Shown piece by piece: positions 34,692 through 43,474 of a DNA stretch of 64,000 nt (position 1 is the stretch's first letter; each line of letters opens with the position of its first letter). The DNA is from Drouetiella hepatica Uher 2000/2452. GTDB taxonomy: Bacteria > Cyanobacteriota > Cyanobacteriia > Elainellales > Elainellaceae. The notes under the pieces are model-generated. The model was not told the origin of the DNA. It worked only from the letters and a program-made list of their open reading frames with translations, and ran no database searches. Location: assembly GCA_019359505.1 (NCBI GenBank), contig JAHHHD010000002.1, positions 1-64,000 of the forward strand, given 5' to 3'. Both the position numbers and the translations under genes were made by a program.

Positions 34692-34769
34692 CCTTAGGAC
34701 ATTTATGGTGAGGCACTTCGCGCCTCACCATAAATGTCCCCGTCCTAATCGCCTTGGCGATTGCTATAG
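34692..34769. repeat. Palindromic interspersed element, family A, copy 2 (reverse orientation)
   Basis: CCTTAGGACATTTATGGTGAGGC...GCCTCACCATAAATGTCC followed by CCGTCCTAATCGCCTTGGCGATTGCTATAG. It has the same parts as copy 1 in reverse order. Confidence 0.85.
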
Positions 34770-34836
34770 CCAGATTTAGAAGTGCCGTTAATCTCTCGGT
34801 AAGTGTATGAGCGCATACGAGCGTATTATCTTCTGC

Positions 34837-35502
34837 CTATCTTAGAATAAGTGGGTCGGGAACCGGGAACGATCGCTGCTCTAGAAGTGAAAACTTGTGA
34901 TGGGCTGCGTCAAAGGCATAGACACTGCCCGTTTCAATCTCATACATCCAGGCATGGAGATTAAGCGTACCTGCATGGAGACGAGAACGTACGACGGGAT
35001 GAGTTTCTAGGTTTTCAATCTGCGACAAGATGTTTTGTTCGATCGCGATCTTCAATAGACGCTCTGGGGTCTCATTGGGATAGTTGTCGATAAGCAGGCG
35101 GCGAGTGGCTTCAGCATGTGTCCGCAGCCAGGTGTACACCATGGGCATTGTTTCCACAAGACTGCCGACCTGGAGCAGTCCGCGCATTGCGCCACAATGG
35201 GAATGTCCACAAACGATGATTTCTTTGACTCCTAGTGCCTGAACTGCATATTCAATAGCAGCGGCTTCTGTAATGCTGGAAGACCCATAGGTTGAGACAA
35301 TATTGCCCACATTACGAATCACGAATAGGCGACCAGGCGGAGATTGCGTAATCAAGAACGGGTCAATTCTAGAATCTGAACAGGTAATAAATAAAACGTC
35401 TGGAGATTGACTTTGCGAGAGTTGTTCAAACAGTTCTTGATGAGCCGCAAAATAATTTTCATGAAATTGATTCACGCCTTGAATAATGCGAGTCAACGGC
35501 AT
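34837..35502 (-). CDS. Beta-type carbonic anhydrase
   Basis: This enzyme interconverts CO2 and bicarbonate. The zinc ligands are C41 with D43 of CSDSR, H100 and C103 of CGHSHCG. At 221 residues it lacks the C-terminal extension of about 50 residues seen in carboxysomal CcaA/IcfA of some cyanobacteria, so carboxysome targeting is not certain. There is no signal peptide. It is next to an InrS-like metal regulator, but no shared operon is evident, as the spacer is about 200 bp. Confidence 0.93.
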   Translation of the reverse strand: MPLTRIIQGVNQFHENYFAAHQELFEQLSQSQSPDVLFITCSDSRIDPFLITQSPPGRLFVIRNVGNIVSTYGSSSITEAAAIEYAVQALGVKEIIVCGHSHCGAMRGLLQVGSLVETMPMVYTWLRTHAEATRRLLIDNYPNETPERLLKIAIEQNILSQIENLETHPVVRSRLHAGTLNLHAWMYEIETGSVYAFDAAHHKFSLLEQRSFPVPDPLILR

Positions 35503-35703
35503 AAGAGATTACCTAAGACGTGAGTAGGTCATGAGATTCTGAATGATGGCTATACGAAAGCCAGCAGCTACAAGGCTTGCTTCACAGCATAGACAATCAA
35601 ATTCATAGAGGTTAGGCAAATATTGCCAAGCATTCCCATTCTTCTGCCTAGATACACCACCCCGATCGCTTTTTCCCCTGATCCTGCAAAACATGCTGAG
35701 TTT

Positions 35704-36114
35704 TTAAGGCAAAAACCGATCGAGTGCTGTCTTCAGTTCCTCAATTTCTGCCTCAATATTGCCTTCTTTTGCGGCTCGTGCCACGCATTCAGTCAGATGC
35801 TCATCCAGAATGACGCGAGAGACACGATCGATCGCTCCTCTGACTGCCGCAATTTGTACCAGCACATCAGGGCAAGGACGGCTTTCCTGCACCATAGTCT
35901 TAATGCCACGGATATGCCCCTCGATCCGCGATAGGCGATTGACAATCCGTCGCAGCGACTCATCGCTGTGGACATGGACATGGATCGCCTCGCCCTCATG
36001 GCTATGCTCCTCATGATCCTGATCCCCTTGCCCATGATCCCTATGACTGCGATCCCCAGGCTTATCTTCACGAAGCGGATCCAACGGCTGTGCGGACAAT
36101 TCAGAAGTTGCCAT
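35704..36114 (-). CDS. CsoR/RcnR-family metal-sensing repressor, InrS-like
   Basis: This 136-residue all-helical DNA-binding repressor has a core (about 51-136) with the Cys-His-Cys metal set of the family at C81 (SRPCPDV), H106 and C110 (LDEHLTEC). Its sequence pattern is close to InrS, the Synechocystis nickel sensor that controls the NrsD exporter. The N-terminal 50 residues are unusually long and hold eight His (DHGQGDQDHEEHSHEGEAIH-type), which may add weak Ni/Co binding. No exporter gene is adjacent, so the target operon must be elsewhere. Copper sensing cannot be excluded. Confidence 0.88.
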   Translation of the reverse strand: MATSELSAQPLDPLREDKPGDRSHRDHGQGDQDHEEHSHEGEAIHVHVHSDESLRRIVNRLSRIEGHIRGIKTMVQESRPCPDVLVQIAAVRGAIDRVSRVILDEHLTECVARAAKEGNIEAEIEELKTALDRFLP

Positions 36115-36199
36115 TCAAGATTAGGTGCCAGGGCGTAAAAAATCAGCAACAGACAACATCCTGGACGGTTGCTATGCCCTCAATTCTAGCCTCTGCTTC

Positions 36200-36979
36200 T
36201 CAATGAAGAATCTGCGACAAGAACTTCTTCGTCCGATCCTCTTTAGGATTGCCAAAAAATTCATCTGGGGTGCCTTCTTCCACCAGCAATCCATCTGCCA
36301 TGAGCACCACGCGATCGGCAACTTCACGAGCAAACCCGACCTCATGGGTGACACAAACCATCGTCATGCCAGAATCTGCCAGAGTCCGCATCACATCTAG
36401 CACTTCTCGCACCATCTCAGGATCAAGTGCTGAAGTCGGTTCATCGAACAGCATAATTTTGGGCTGCATCGCCAAGGCACGGGCGATCGCCACCCGCTGC
36501 TGCTGCCCCCCCGACAATTGACCCGGAAATTTCTGCGCCTGACTAAGAATGCCGACCCGTTCTAGAAGCTGCATGGCAACCTCTTCAGCCTTTGCCTTGG
36601 GCCATCGCCGCACCCAAATGGGGGATAGGGTCACGTTTTGCAGCACCGTGAGATGGGGAAACAGGTTGAACTGTTGAAACACCATGCCCACTTCTCGGCG
36701 AATGGTATCAATGTTTTTCAGATCATGGGAAATTTTGATGCCATCGACCGTAATGCTTCCCTTCTGGTAGCTTTCCAGGGCATTAAAGGTACGGATAAAC
36801 GTCGATTTTCCAGAGCCAGAAGGCCCCATGACGACCACGACCTCGCCCTTGGCAACGGTCATGCTTACTCCCCGCAGAACGTGAAAGTTGTTGTCGTACC
36901 ACTTCTCAACATTCTCAGCAACGATCATGGTCTCTGTGCCTGTGGAGCTAGTCATTAGTTCAGTTTGAGGTTGGGTCAT
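36200..36979 (-). CDS. bgtA: Amino acid ABC transporter ATP-binding protein (BgtA/AapP-like)
   Basis: This is the energy-coupling subunit of a polar amino acid importer. Walker A is [10 protein letters not shown], the signature is LSGGQQQR, Walker B is [12 protein letters not shown] and the switch is VTHE. The ATG at 36979 is preceded by AGGAG; the TTG at 37000 is rejected. It follows two permease genes and an SBP in the order SBP, permease, permease, ATPase. This equals the natF-natG-natH-bgtA order described in Anabaena. The gene name is by analogy. In Anabaena the ATPase is shared with a basic amino acid system. Confidence 0.9.
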   Translation of the reverse strand: MTQPQTELMTSSTGTETMIVAENVEKWYDNNFHVLRGVSMTVAKGEVVVVMGPSGSGKSTFIRTFNALESYQKGSITVDGIKISHDLKNIDTIRREVGMVFQQFNLFPHLTVLQNVTLSPIWVRRWPKAKAEEVAMQLLERVGILSQAQKFPGQLSGGQQQRVAIARALAMQPKIMLFDEPTSALDPEMVREVLDVMRTLADSGMTMVCVTHEVGFAREVADRVVLMADGLLVEEGTPDEFFGNPKEDRTKKFLSQILH

Positions 36980-37133
36980 GGAGTCTCCTGAATCAGTCAA
37001 ATATTCAAGCTTGCAAAAGTCTAGAAGATTGAGTTGCGCTTTTCAGTAGCTTACTGGTTGCGCCTAACTTATACGGTATAGGAATTGGCGATATGAAGGT
37101 GGCAACACGAAAGGGGCGATCGCCTTTGCAATA

Positions 37134-37180
37134 CATTTCGCAAGATAAGGCATTTCGCAAGATAAGGCATTTCGCAAGAC
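37134..37180. repeat. 17-bp tandem array next to a stop codon
   Basis: CATTTCGCAAGATAAGG is repeated twice perfectly, with a third partial unit (CATTTCGCAAGAC), ending one base before the reverse-strand TAA stop (37182-37184) of the second permease gene. Confidence 0.9.
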
Positions 37181-37181
37181 A

Positions 37182-38396
37182 TTAATGCGTCGTATTAAGC
37201 TGCTTCTCTAAGCGACGGCTACCCAGCGACATGGCATAACACAGCACCCAGTAGATCGCTCCAATAAACAGATATACCTCAGCATAGCGCCCAATAAACG
37301 ATGGGTTAGCCAAAATCGAGCGGCTAATGCCCAGCATCTCAAATGCACCCAAAAGCCCTACGAGGGTCGTATCCTGCACCAGACTGATAAACTGACCGAC
37401 AATTGTGGGAATCGAAACTTTTAGCGCTTGGGGCAGGACAATCAGAATAGTCGCCAGGACAGAGTTTAAGCCCAGAGCATTTGCTGCCTCTGCCTGTCCA
37501 CGAGGCACTGATTGCAGCCCCCCCCGGACATTTTCTGCCAGATAGGCCGCGCTAAAGAGCGTCAAGCTGATAATCGCCAAAAGCAGCTGATTGAGTCGAA
37601 TACCTCCTGGCAAAAACAGTGGCACCATGTAGGCTCCCACAAACAGCAGCGTGATTAAAGGAACGCCGCGAATTACCTCAATAAAAGCGATCGCAATCCA
37701 CCGCAAGACAGGCAGCTTGCTCTGCCTGCCCAATGCCAGCAAAATTCCCAGAGGGAAGCAAAGCAGAATGCTGGTCACCGACATAAACATCGTTAGCATC
37801 AAGCCGCCCCAGTCATTGGTTCGCACCCCCGGCAGACCAATACCACCCGCAATCAGCCACCACACCACCAAAAGAGATAATCCCCAGCCTAGAGACAGCC
37901 ATTGCCCCAGCTGTGGCATGCGCTGACCGACCAATCGACCTATCCAAGCACTCGCCAATACTAGCCCCAAAAGAGCCAAAAGCAAGATCCGGTAAGGAAT
38001 CGGCGCAGGAATCAGAACAGCGATCGCAGCAGCCACCCCAAACCCGATCAAAATATTGCGGTCAAACAGCTTAGCCAAATTGCGCGACAGAATGCCCCAA
38101 GATAGCCCTGAGAGCGTTGCTAAGATGCCGACGATTGCCCAAATGCGCCAATACTGAGCAACCGGATAGCGTCCAACAAAAAACAGCGGCAGGTTGGCTG
38201 GAATAACCGCCCATTGAGCCGTTGTGGTTGCCCAAGTCAGAAATCCCAGGGAGGTTCTGACTAACAGCAGCCCTAGGACAACCGTGAGCAGTGCGCTAAA
38301 CCAATTGCTAAACAGGTTTTTGCGAAGCCAGGCGATCGCGCCCACCTGAGCAGCAGGAGGACGCGTGGAGGAGAGAGACGGAGGAGCAGTAGTCAT
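37182..38396 (-). CDS. natH: Amino acid ABC transporter permease (NatH/AapM-like)
   Basis: This 404-residue integral membrane protein has about eight predicted helices. The binding-protein-dependent permease signature lies in the C-terminal half (EVIRGVPLITLLF and the EAA loop SVPRGQAEAANALGLNS). It has an N-terminal extension of extra helices, typical of AapM-type subunits of the HAAT-like polar amino acid family. It lies 56 bp after the first permease and about 200 bp before the ATPase gene. The symbol is by gene-order analogy. Confidence 0.9.
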   Translation of the reverse strand: MTTAPPSLSSTRPPAAQVGAIAWLRKNLFSNWFSALLTVVLGLLLVRTSLGFLTWATTTAQWAVIPANLPLFFVGRYPVAQYWRIWAIVGILATLSGLSWGILSRNLAKLFDRNILIGFGVAAAIAVLIPAPIPYRILLLALLGLVLASAWIGRLVGQRMPQLGQWLSLGWGLSLLVVWWLIAGGIGLPGVRTNDWGGLMLTMFMSVTSILLCFPLGILLALGRQSKLPVLRWIAIAFIEVIRGVPLITLLFVGAYMVPLFLPGGIRLNQLLLAIISLTLFSAAYLAENVRGGLQSVPRGQAEAANALGLNSVLATILIVLPQALKVSIPTIVGQFISLVQDTTLVGLLGAFEMLGISRSILANPSFIGRYAEVYLFIGAIYWVLCYAMSLGSRRLEKQLNTTH

Positions 38397-38452
38397 GGGA
38401 AGGGAGTGAAATTGCTGAGGTATGGAGGTAACAAAGGCTAGAAACTGATCAT

Positions 38453-39625
38453 CTATCGCTCTGTGAACTGCACGGTTTTATTCAGCAAGTTCATGATCAC
38501 GGAAATAATCAAACTGATGGTCAGATAAATTGCCATGATTAGCAGAATCACCTCAACTGCTCGACCCGTCTGATTAAGGCTGGTCTGGGAGGTAGCAAAA
38601 ATATCGGGATAGCCGATCGCCAGCGCCAAGCTAGAGTTTTTCGCCAAGTTCATATACTGGCTGCTGAGGGAGGGAATAATCACCCGCATTGCCTGAGGAA
38701 ACACCACCAGCCGCATGGAGGAAGCAGGCTGTAGCCCTAAAGCCTTAGCCGCCTCCCATTGCCCCTTAGACACTGACTGAATGCCTGCTCGGACAATCTC
38801 TGCAATGAATGCTCCCGTGTAGAAAGCCAAACCTGCCAGCATCGATCCATATTCCAAAGACATGCGCAGACCGCCTTCAACATTGCCAGAAGCCGCAATT
38901 CTAGGAAACTGCCAGCCCAAGCCAAATAGGAAAAGCAGCAGCCCCACAATGCCCAAACTCAACAGAGCAACAAACTCACGCTGTCCGGATGCGCCCTGCT
39001 CCTCCATGATTTTGATCCGCCGTCGCCAGATGAAAAAAGCGGCGATCGCCCCAATCAATAGCGCTGCCGCAGAAATCCAGGCGATCGGCGAACCGTTCGA
39101 CCAAGGAATCACAATCCCCTTTTTACTGACCAAAATAGAACCCGGCAGCTCTGCCACAGTGCCCTTGTCCGAGAAGCCGAAGAAAACCGCAAAGTACCAA
39201 ACATAGAGCTGAAGTAGCAGCGGCGTGTTGCGAACAATTTCCACATAGGCAAGGTTCAACTTTCGCAGCAGCCAGTTGTCAGAGAAACTGGCGATTCCAG
39301 CTACGACTCCAATGATCGTCGTGGCAATGAAACCAACCAGGATGAGCCGCAGAGTGTTGACCAAACTAACGACAAAAGCCCAATAGTAGGGAGAGTTAGT
39401 CTCGTAGGGAATGACGGTTTCCCCAATATTGAAGCCTGCCCCTTGCTGCAAGAAGGAAAAATTAAACTGCCGCCCCTGCTGCTCTAGATTGCGGAACATA
39501 TTGCCGCTAAAAAAGCTGAAGATAGCCATTAGAATCAGCACTACGATCGCCTGTACAGCAATCCGTACATAGCGATCATCTCGCCAAAAAGGAATCTTCT
39601 CACTGCCGTCGTTAGATAAGGTCAT
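38453..39625 (-). CDS. natG: Amino acid ABC transporter permease (NatG/AapQ-like)
   Basis: This 390-residue AapQ-type subunit has an N-terminal helix, a periplasmic segment and then the permease core. It carries EIVRNTPLLLQLYVWYF and an EAA loop (SVSKGQWEAAKALGLQPASSM). It should pair with the second permease to form the channel for neutral/acidic amino acids. It is separated from the upstream SBP gene by a strong stem-loop. Confidence 0.9.
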   Translation of the reverse strand: MTLSNDGSEKIPFWRDDRYVRIAVQAIVVLILMAIFSFFSGNMFRNLEQQGRQFNFSFLQQGAGFNIGETVIPYETNSPYYWAFVVSLVNTLRLILVGFIATTIIGVVAGIASFSDNWLLRKLNLAYVEIVRNTPLLLQLYVWYFAVFFGFSDKGTVAELPGSILVSKKGIVIPWSNGSPIAWISAAALLIGAIAAFFIWRRRIKIMEEQGASGQREFVALLSLGIVGLLLFLFGLGWQFPRIAASGNVEGGLRMSLEYGSMLAGLAFYTGAFIAEIVRAGIQSVSKGQWEAAKALGLQPASSMRLVVFPQAMRVIIPSLSSQYMNLAKNSSLALAIGYPDIFATSQTSLNQTGRAVEVILLIMAIYLTISLIISVIMNLLNKTVQFTER

Positions 39626-39723
39626 ACTGCGTGGCTTTGCAAAGTGAAGAACGCTGATTCTTGCTGATTTTTAAAATATAGGGACTTTCTTAAAAATAAA
39701 GACTTTAAGAAATATTGCTAAGG

Positions 39724-39761
39724 AGAGCCTTCTACAGCGTCTGGACGCTGTAGAAGGCTCT
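39724..39761 (-). terminator. Intercistronic stem-loop between SBP and permease genes
   Basis: AGAGCCTTCTACAGCGTC and GACGCTGTAGAAGGCTCT form a near-perfect 18-bp stem, 8 bp after the SBP stop. No T-run follows. Such hairpins raise SBP mRNA stability relative to permease mRNA; partial termination is also possible. Confidence 0.75.
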
Positions 39762-39768
39762 TAACCCT

Positions 39769-40875
39769 TTAACGGAAAGGCGGAGAGTACATTAACCCTC
39801 CATCTGTCCAGAGCTTGTTCAAACCGCGATCGATCTTCAGCTGAGAACCCGCACCGATGTTGCGCTCATAGATCTCGCCGTAGTTGCCCCCTGCCTTGAT
39901 GGCATTGACCATAAAGTCAGGTGCCAGACCAAGCTGCTTGCCCAAGTCGCCATCTGTTCCCAGGAAGCGCTTGATATCTGGGCTTTTATCTTGGATCTTC
40001 TGCTCGACATTGGCTTGGGTAATGCCAAACTCCTCGGCTTGAATGAGTCCATAGGTCACCCAGCGCACCACGTCAAACCACTGAGAGTCGTTATTGACGG
40101 TGACAGGACCTAGAGGCTCCTTCGACAACACATCCTCTAGCAGAATGTTGTCATCTGGATTAGGCAGGGCAGTCCGCTTAGCTGCCAGCTGAGAGCGATC
40201 GGAAGTAATCGCCTCACAGCGTCCTTCCTGGTATGCCGCGAAGCCAGCGTTGGAGTCCTGGAATTTGACTTCGTTGATCTTAATTCCTGCCTCTGTGGCG
40301 CGGGTTGCCAGATTGAGTTCAGTTGTAGTACCTGTCTCAACACAGACGGCTTTGCCATCTAGCCCTCTAAAGTCAGTAATGCCGCTAGCTTTAGAAGTCA
40401 TCACCCCTTGACCATCAAAAAAAGTGGTGGGAGCAAACTCTAAACCATTGCCCCCCGCAGCATCGCGGCTGGCTGTCCAGGTGGTGTTACGAGACAGCAA
40501 ATCTACTTCGCCGCTCGCTACTGCCGGAAAGCGAGCAGTCGAGTCTAGGTTGCGAAACTCAACTTTCTCAGGATCGCCAAATAAAGCGGCAGCAATTGCT
40601 CTGCACACATCCACATCCAGTCCGGTGTATTTACCGCTGGAATCCACGAAACTAAATCCTGGGATGGTACCTTCGACGCCACAAATCAGTGAGCCCCGCG
40701 ACAAGATGGTGCCCAGGCGACCAGGCGACCCGGTAACGGCAGGAGAGGCAGACCCGGCAGCAGGAGAGGCGGACCCGGCAGGAGAGGCAGTCGTTGTTGT
40801 CGTTGGCGCAGCACAGGCTGTTAAAGCTGCCACTGAAAGCGAAACAGCTAGCAGTGTAGAATTCCACTTACGCAT
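39769..40875 (-). CDS. natF: Amino acid ABC transporter substrate-binding lipoprotein (NatF/AapJ-like)
   Basis: This 368-residue receptor has a signal peptide ending in a lipobox LTAC (Cys about 21). A Thr/Ala/Ser/Pro-rich linker (about 23-50) with short repeats such as GSASPA follows. The mature domain is an AapJ-type SBP_bac_3: GVEGTIPGFSFVDSSGKYTGLDVDVCRA, a VETGTTTE loop and a C-terminal GGNYGEIYERN. It binds polar amino acids for the permeases and ATPase downstream. The linker duplications (40738-40788) resemble the other in-frame repeats of this window. Confidence 0.92.
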   Translation of the reverse strand: MRKWNSTLLAVSLSVAALTACAAPTTTTTASPAGSASPAAGSASPAVTGSPGRLGTILSRGSLICGVEGTIPGFSFVDSSGKYTGLDVDVCRAIAAALFGDPEKVEFRNLDSTARFPAVASGEVDLLSRNTTWTASRDAAGGNGLEFAPTTFFDGQGVMTSKASGITDFRGLDGKAVCVETGTTTELNLATRATEAGIKINEVKFQDSNAGFAAYQEGRCEAITSDRSQLAAKRTALPNPDDNILLEDVLSKEPLGPVTVNNDSQWFDVVRWVTYGLIQAEEFGITQANVEQKIQDKSPDIKRFLGTDGDLGKQLGLAPDFMVNAIKAGGNYGEIYERNIGAGSQLKIDRGLNKLWTDGGLMYSPPFR

Positions 40876-41211
40876 GTTCTTGTACTTAGCTCCTTACAAC
40901 TGGAAAAGAAAACTTATTAACTACAGAAGATTATCTACAGAAATTGACTATCTCTAGAATCTGACCAGCACCTGGTGAGAGAATTTCCCCACAGTTCAAG
41001 TGCTAACTTAGCTGATATCCTACTGTCTCTCTAGCCAATAGCGATAGCTTGCGTTGAAAAATGCAACTTATGGCGGTTGCCCGATCGCATATTTTCACTC
41101 CTGGTCTGAACTCCTGCTAGATAGCTAGCGATACTCAACTGATTAGTCTCTAAGCATTCCTTGCTATGGAGACTGATTTTGTATCCAAATTCACATCTCT
41201 TATAGAAATCT
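40876..41211. other. Divergent promoter region of natF and a small membrane gene
   Basis: No gene was found in this 336-bp region. It was checked for an NtcA site (GTA-N8-TAC), since nitrogen control would fit. Only a mis-spaced GTA-N10-TAC at about 40882-40897 was seen, inside the leader, so none is called. Confidence 0.5.
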
Positions 41212-41571
41212 ATGAACAATCCCGATCGCCTCAAAGAAGAAAATCTGAAACGCCTCCAGATGTTTATCTATTTGGTTCCGGTCGTGGGATTTTTTCCGGC
41301 TCTCTGGACACTCTATCGTGGCAAAGGCGATCGGGAGCTGCTCAATGCCAGTCGCTTGACTGTGACCCTGGCAGGAGGCTGGCTGCTAGGCTATCTGCTG
41401 CTAGGAGCCGGAGCCACAGCTTTCGACGGCATCAGCCTTCAGCTCTTGATTATGGCAAGCCTGCTGACCTCTGGCTACTTCGTGGTCAATATTGTGCTGA
41501 TGGTACGGCTCTGGCAGCACAAGGCTTTGCGCCTACCGGGATTGAGTCAATGGGGCGATCGCCTTCCTTGA
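41212..41571 (+). CDS. Conserved small membrane protein
   Basis: This 119-residue protein has three hydrophobic segments (about 18-33, 48-68, 76-98). It opens with a charged MNNPDRLKEENLKRLQ helix, a pattern common among DUF4870-like small membrane proteins of cyanobacteria. The function is unknown. It is followed by a family A palindromic element. A longer frame overlapping it on the same strand is a shadow. Confidence 0.7.
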   Translation: MNNPDRLKEENLKRLQMFIYLVPVVGFFPALWTLYRGKGDRELLNASRLTVTLAGGWLLGYLLLGAGATAFDGISLQLLIMASLLTSGYFVVNIVLMVRLWQHKALRLPGLSQWGDRLP

Positions 41572-41586
41572 AATCTTTCCTGCAAA

Positions 41587-41681
41587 CATAGCAACCGCCA
41601 AGGCGGTTAGGACGGGAACATTTAGGGTGGGGCGCTTCGCGCCCCACCCTAAATGTTCTAAGTAAACTGGCGACAGCCATG
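41587..41681. repeat. Palindromic interspersed element, family A, copy 3
   Basis: CATAGCAACCGCCAAGGCGGTTAGGACGGG..., a central stem AACATTTAGGGTGGGGCGC-TTC-GCGCCCCACCCTAAATGTT (41616-41657) and the end CTGGCGACAGCCATG. This is the most intact copy, with a nearly perfect stem. Confidence 0.88.
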
Positions 41682-41790
41682 TAGGGAAGTTTAAGTTTGT
41701 GAGTTTCAAGTTCTAATTTGCCAATTCCAGACTAGACTTGAATCTCGTTTGCTCTTATGCTCTCCCTACCCCTAGCGTGCGAGGAAGTCC

Positions 41791-43260
41791 GTGACCCTGA
41801 ACGTCTTTAATTCTTCTCCTTCTCCTACACCACCGCCAGAGCAGGTACAGCACCGTCGCTGGCTATGGCTAACGCTAGGAATAGTAGGAGTTGCCGCAAT
41901 ATCGGCTACAGCCGGGGCGCTACTGGCAGTATCTATGTCTAGTCAGCCATTAGCGCAGCGGCATTTGACATCAGAGGAAGCCAAAGTCTTCAACCAGGGA
42001 GAAATTTCTAGCGGCGATTTGCAACTGCCTGTTCTGACTCGGCCAGTCAATATTTTGATTTTGGGCACAAAGGTGCTGTCCTCAGATGTTGCCAATCCAC
42101 CCAGTAGCTCCAAGAACCTCGGCTATGAACCCACGATTAACTCTCTGGAGGGGTTGTCGGACACGCTGCTGCTGCTGCGGTTTGACCCCGCTAATCAGAA
42201 GCTAATCGCCCTGTCCATCCCGCGAGATACGCGCACTTTGGTCGCAGGAAGGCTAACCAAAATCAACGAAGCCAACGCAGTAGGGGGACCTGCCTCAGCC
42301 GCTAAAGCAGTCAGTGATCTATTAGGGGGAGTTGGCATCGATCGCTATGTTCGCATCAACGTGTTAGGCGTCGGCAAACTGGTAGATGCTCTGGGGGGCG
42401 TAACGACCTATGTGCCGCAAGATATGCGCTACCAGGATGATACCCAGCATCTCTACATCAATTTGAAGAAAGGTGAACAGCATCTTAATGGCGACCAGGC
42501 GCTTCAGCTCTTACGGTTTCGCCATGATCAGTATGGCGACATTGGCAGAATTCAGCGCCAGCAAATGTTGATGCGATCGCTGATGGAACAAACGCTAAAA
42601 CCTGCAACGGTTGCTAAGCTGCCTCAAATTCTTGCCGTCATCCAGTCCAATATTGATACAAATCTCAGCATCGAGGAACTAATTGCTCTAACGGGATTTG
42701 CTGCCAAAACCGATCGCGCTAAAGTTCAAATGCTCATGGTGCCTGGAGACTTTAGCTCCAGCGACCAGTCTGAAACAAGTTACTGGTTGCCTAGTGAGGA
42801 CAAGATTACTGCTCTGGTGAGCCACTATTTCGACATTCCTGCACCAGATTATGCTGGCGATAGCTTGTCCGCACCTCTGGTCAGAATCGCCTTGCAAGAT
42901 AGCACTGGACAGACTGAGCTAGCGCAAGCAACGCTGAAATCCCTAGGAGAGGACGGTTACAGCAACACATTTGTGGATAATCCCTGGAGTCAACCGTTAG
43001 CCAAAACTCGAATTATTGTGCAACAGGGCAATGCATCGGCAGGTGAAGCCATTCACAAAGTTTTAGGGTTTGGAGAAGTTCTTACCGAAAGTACAGGCAA
43101 CTTAGAGTCAGATATCACAATTCGCTTGGGGCAAGATGCGCTGCCTGTTTTGGGTTCTGAAACCTCAGCTCCTGCAGTGGAAAATCCTGAAGCCACAGAA
43201 TCCGCTTCTCCTGCAAATGCCTTGCCTAGTCCTTCACCTCTACCAATGAATGTTCAGTAG
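41791..43260 (+). CDS. LytR-CpsA-Psr (LCP) family protein
   Basis: LCP proteins transfer undecaprenyl-linked glycopolymers onto peptidoglycan or envelope acceptors. This 489-residue protein starts at GTG 41791 with GAGGA just upstream. It has one transmembrane helix (about 29-50) and then the LCP domain: SDTLLLLRFDPANQKLIALSIPRDTR with the phosphate-binding Arg residues, and RFRHDQYGDIGRIQRQQ. A C-terminal LytR_C-like domain (about 355-445) and a Pro/Ser/Glu tail follow. Family C and B repeat elements begin three bases after the stop. Confidence 0.93.
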   Translation: MTLNVFNSSPSPTPPPEQVQHRRWLWLTLGIVGVAAISATAGALLAVSMSSQPLAQRHLTSEEAKVFNQGEISSGDLQLPVLTRPVNILILGTKVLSSDVANPPSSSKNLGYEPTINSLEGLSDTLLLLRFDPANQKLIALSIPRDTRTLVAGRLTKINEANAVGGPASAAKAVSDLLGGVGIDRYVRINVLGVGKLVDALGGVTTYVPQDMRYQDDTQHLYINLKKGEQHLNGDQALQLLRFRHDQYGDIGRIQRQQMLMRSLMEQTLKPATVAKLPQILAVIQSNIDTNLSIEELIALTGFAAKTDRAKVQMLMVPGDFSSSDQSETSYWLPSEDKITALVSHYFDIPAPDYAGDSLSAPLVRIALQDSTGQTELAQATLKSLGEDGYSNTFVDNPWSQPLAKTRIIVQQGNASAGEAIHKVLGFGEVLTESTGNLESDITIRLGQDALPVLGSETSAPAVENPEATESASPANALPSPSPLPMNVQ

Positions 43261-43263
43261 ATT

Positions 43264-43359
43264 ACGCGATGTGCGACTCTTTTCCTAAGGTTCTTGATCT
43301 GCGTGGGGCAGGCAAGATACCCGTCCTACAAGATTTTCAGCCCAAGTTGCACATCGCGT
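43264..43359. repeat. Interspersed element, family C, copy 1
   Basis: The terminal inverted repeats are ACGCGATGTGC...GCACATCGCGT. The core contains TTCTTGATCTGCGTGGGGCAGGCAAGATACCCGTCCTACAAG (43300-43341 region). It starts three bases after the LCP stop. A second copy lies at 56919-57031 in the opposite orientation. Confidence 0.85.
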
Positions 43360-43360
43360 T

Positions 43361-43450
43361 AGATCACAAAGTCATCCTAGGTTTTTCCAAAAGCTGGATT
43401 TCAGAGGCGCAGAGCGCCTTTGAAATCCAGCTTTTAGGGTTTTGTGGCTC
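43361..43450. repeat. Palindromic interspersed element, family B, copy 2
   Basis: AGATCACAAAGTCATCCTAG, then a stem AAAAGCTGGATTTCAGAGGCGC with its complement GCGCCTTTGAAATCCAGCTTTT, then AGGGTTTTGTGGCTC. Order and sequence match copy 1 at 11348-11444, but the outer arm on the right is decayed. Confidence 0.85.
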
Positions 43451-43474
43451 ACAACCTGTTGTTGATTACAGCTA

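Noticed and set aside
40876-40900. NtcA site ahead of natF
   Set aside because: The GTA and TAC are separated by ten bases, not eight.
41166-41591. 141-residue forward frame over the small membrane gene
   Set aside because: It is a shadow frame of the better-supported gene 41212-41571, rich in Arg/Ser/Pro.
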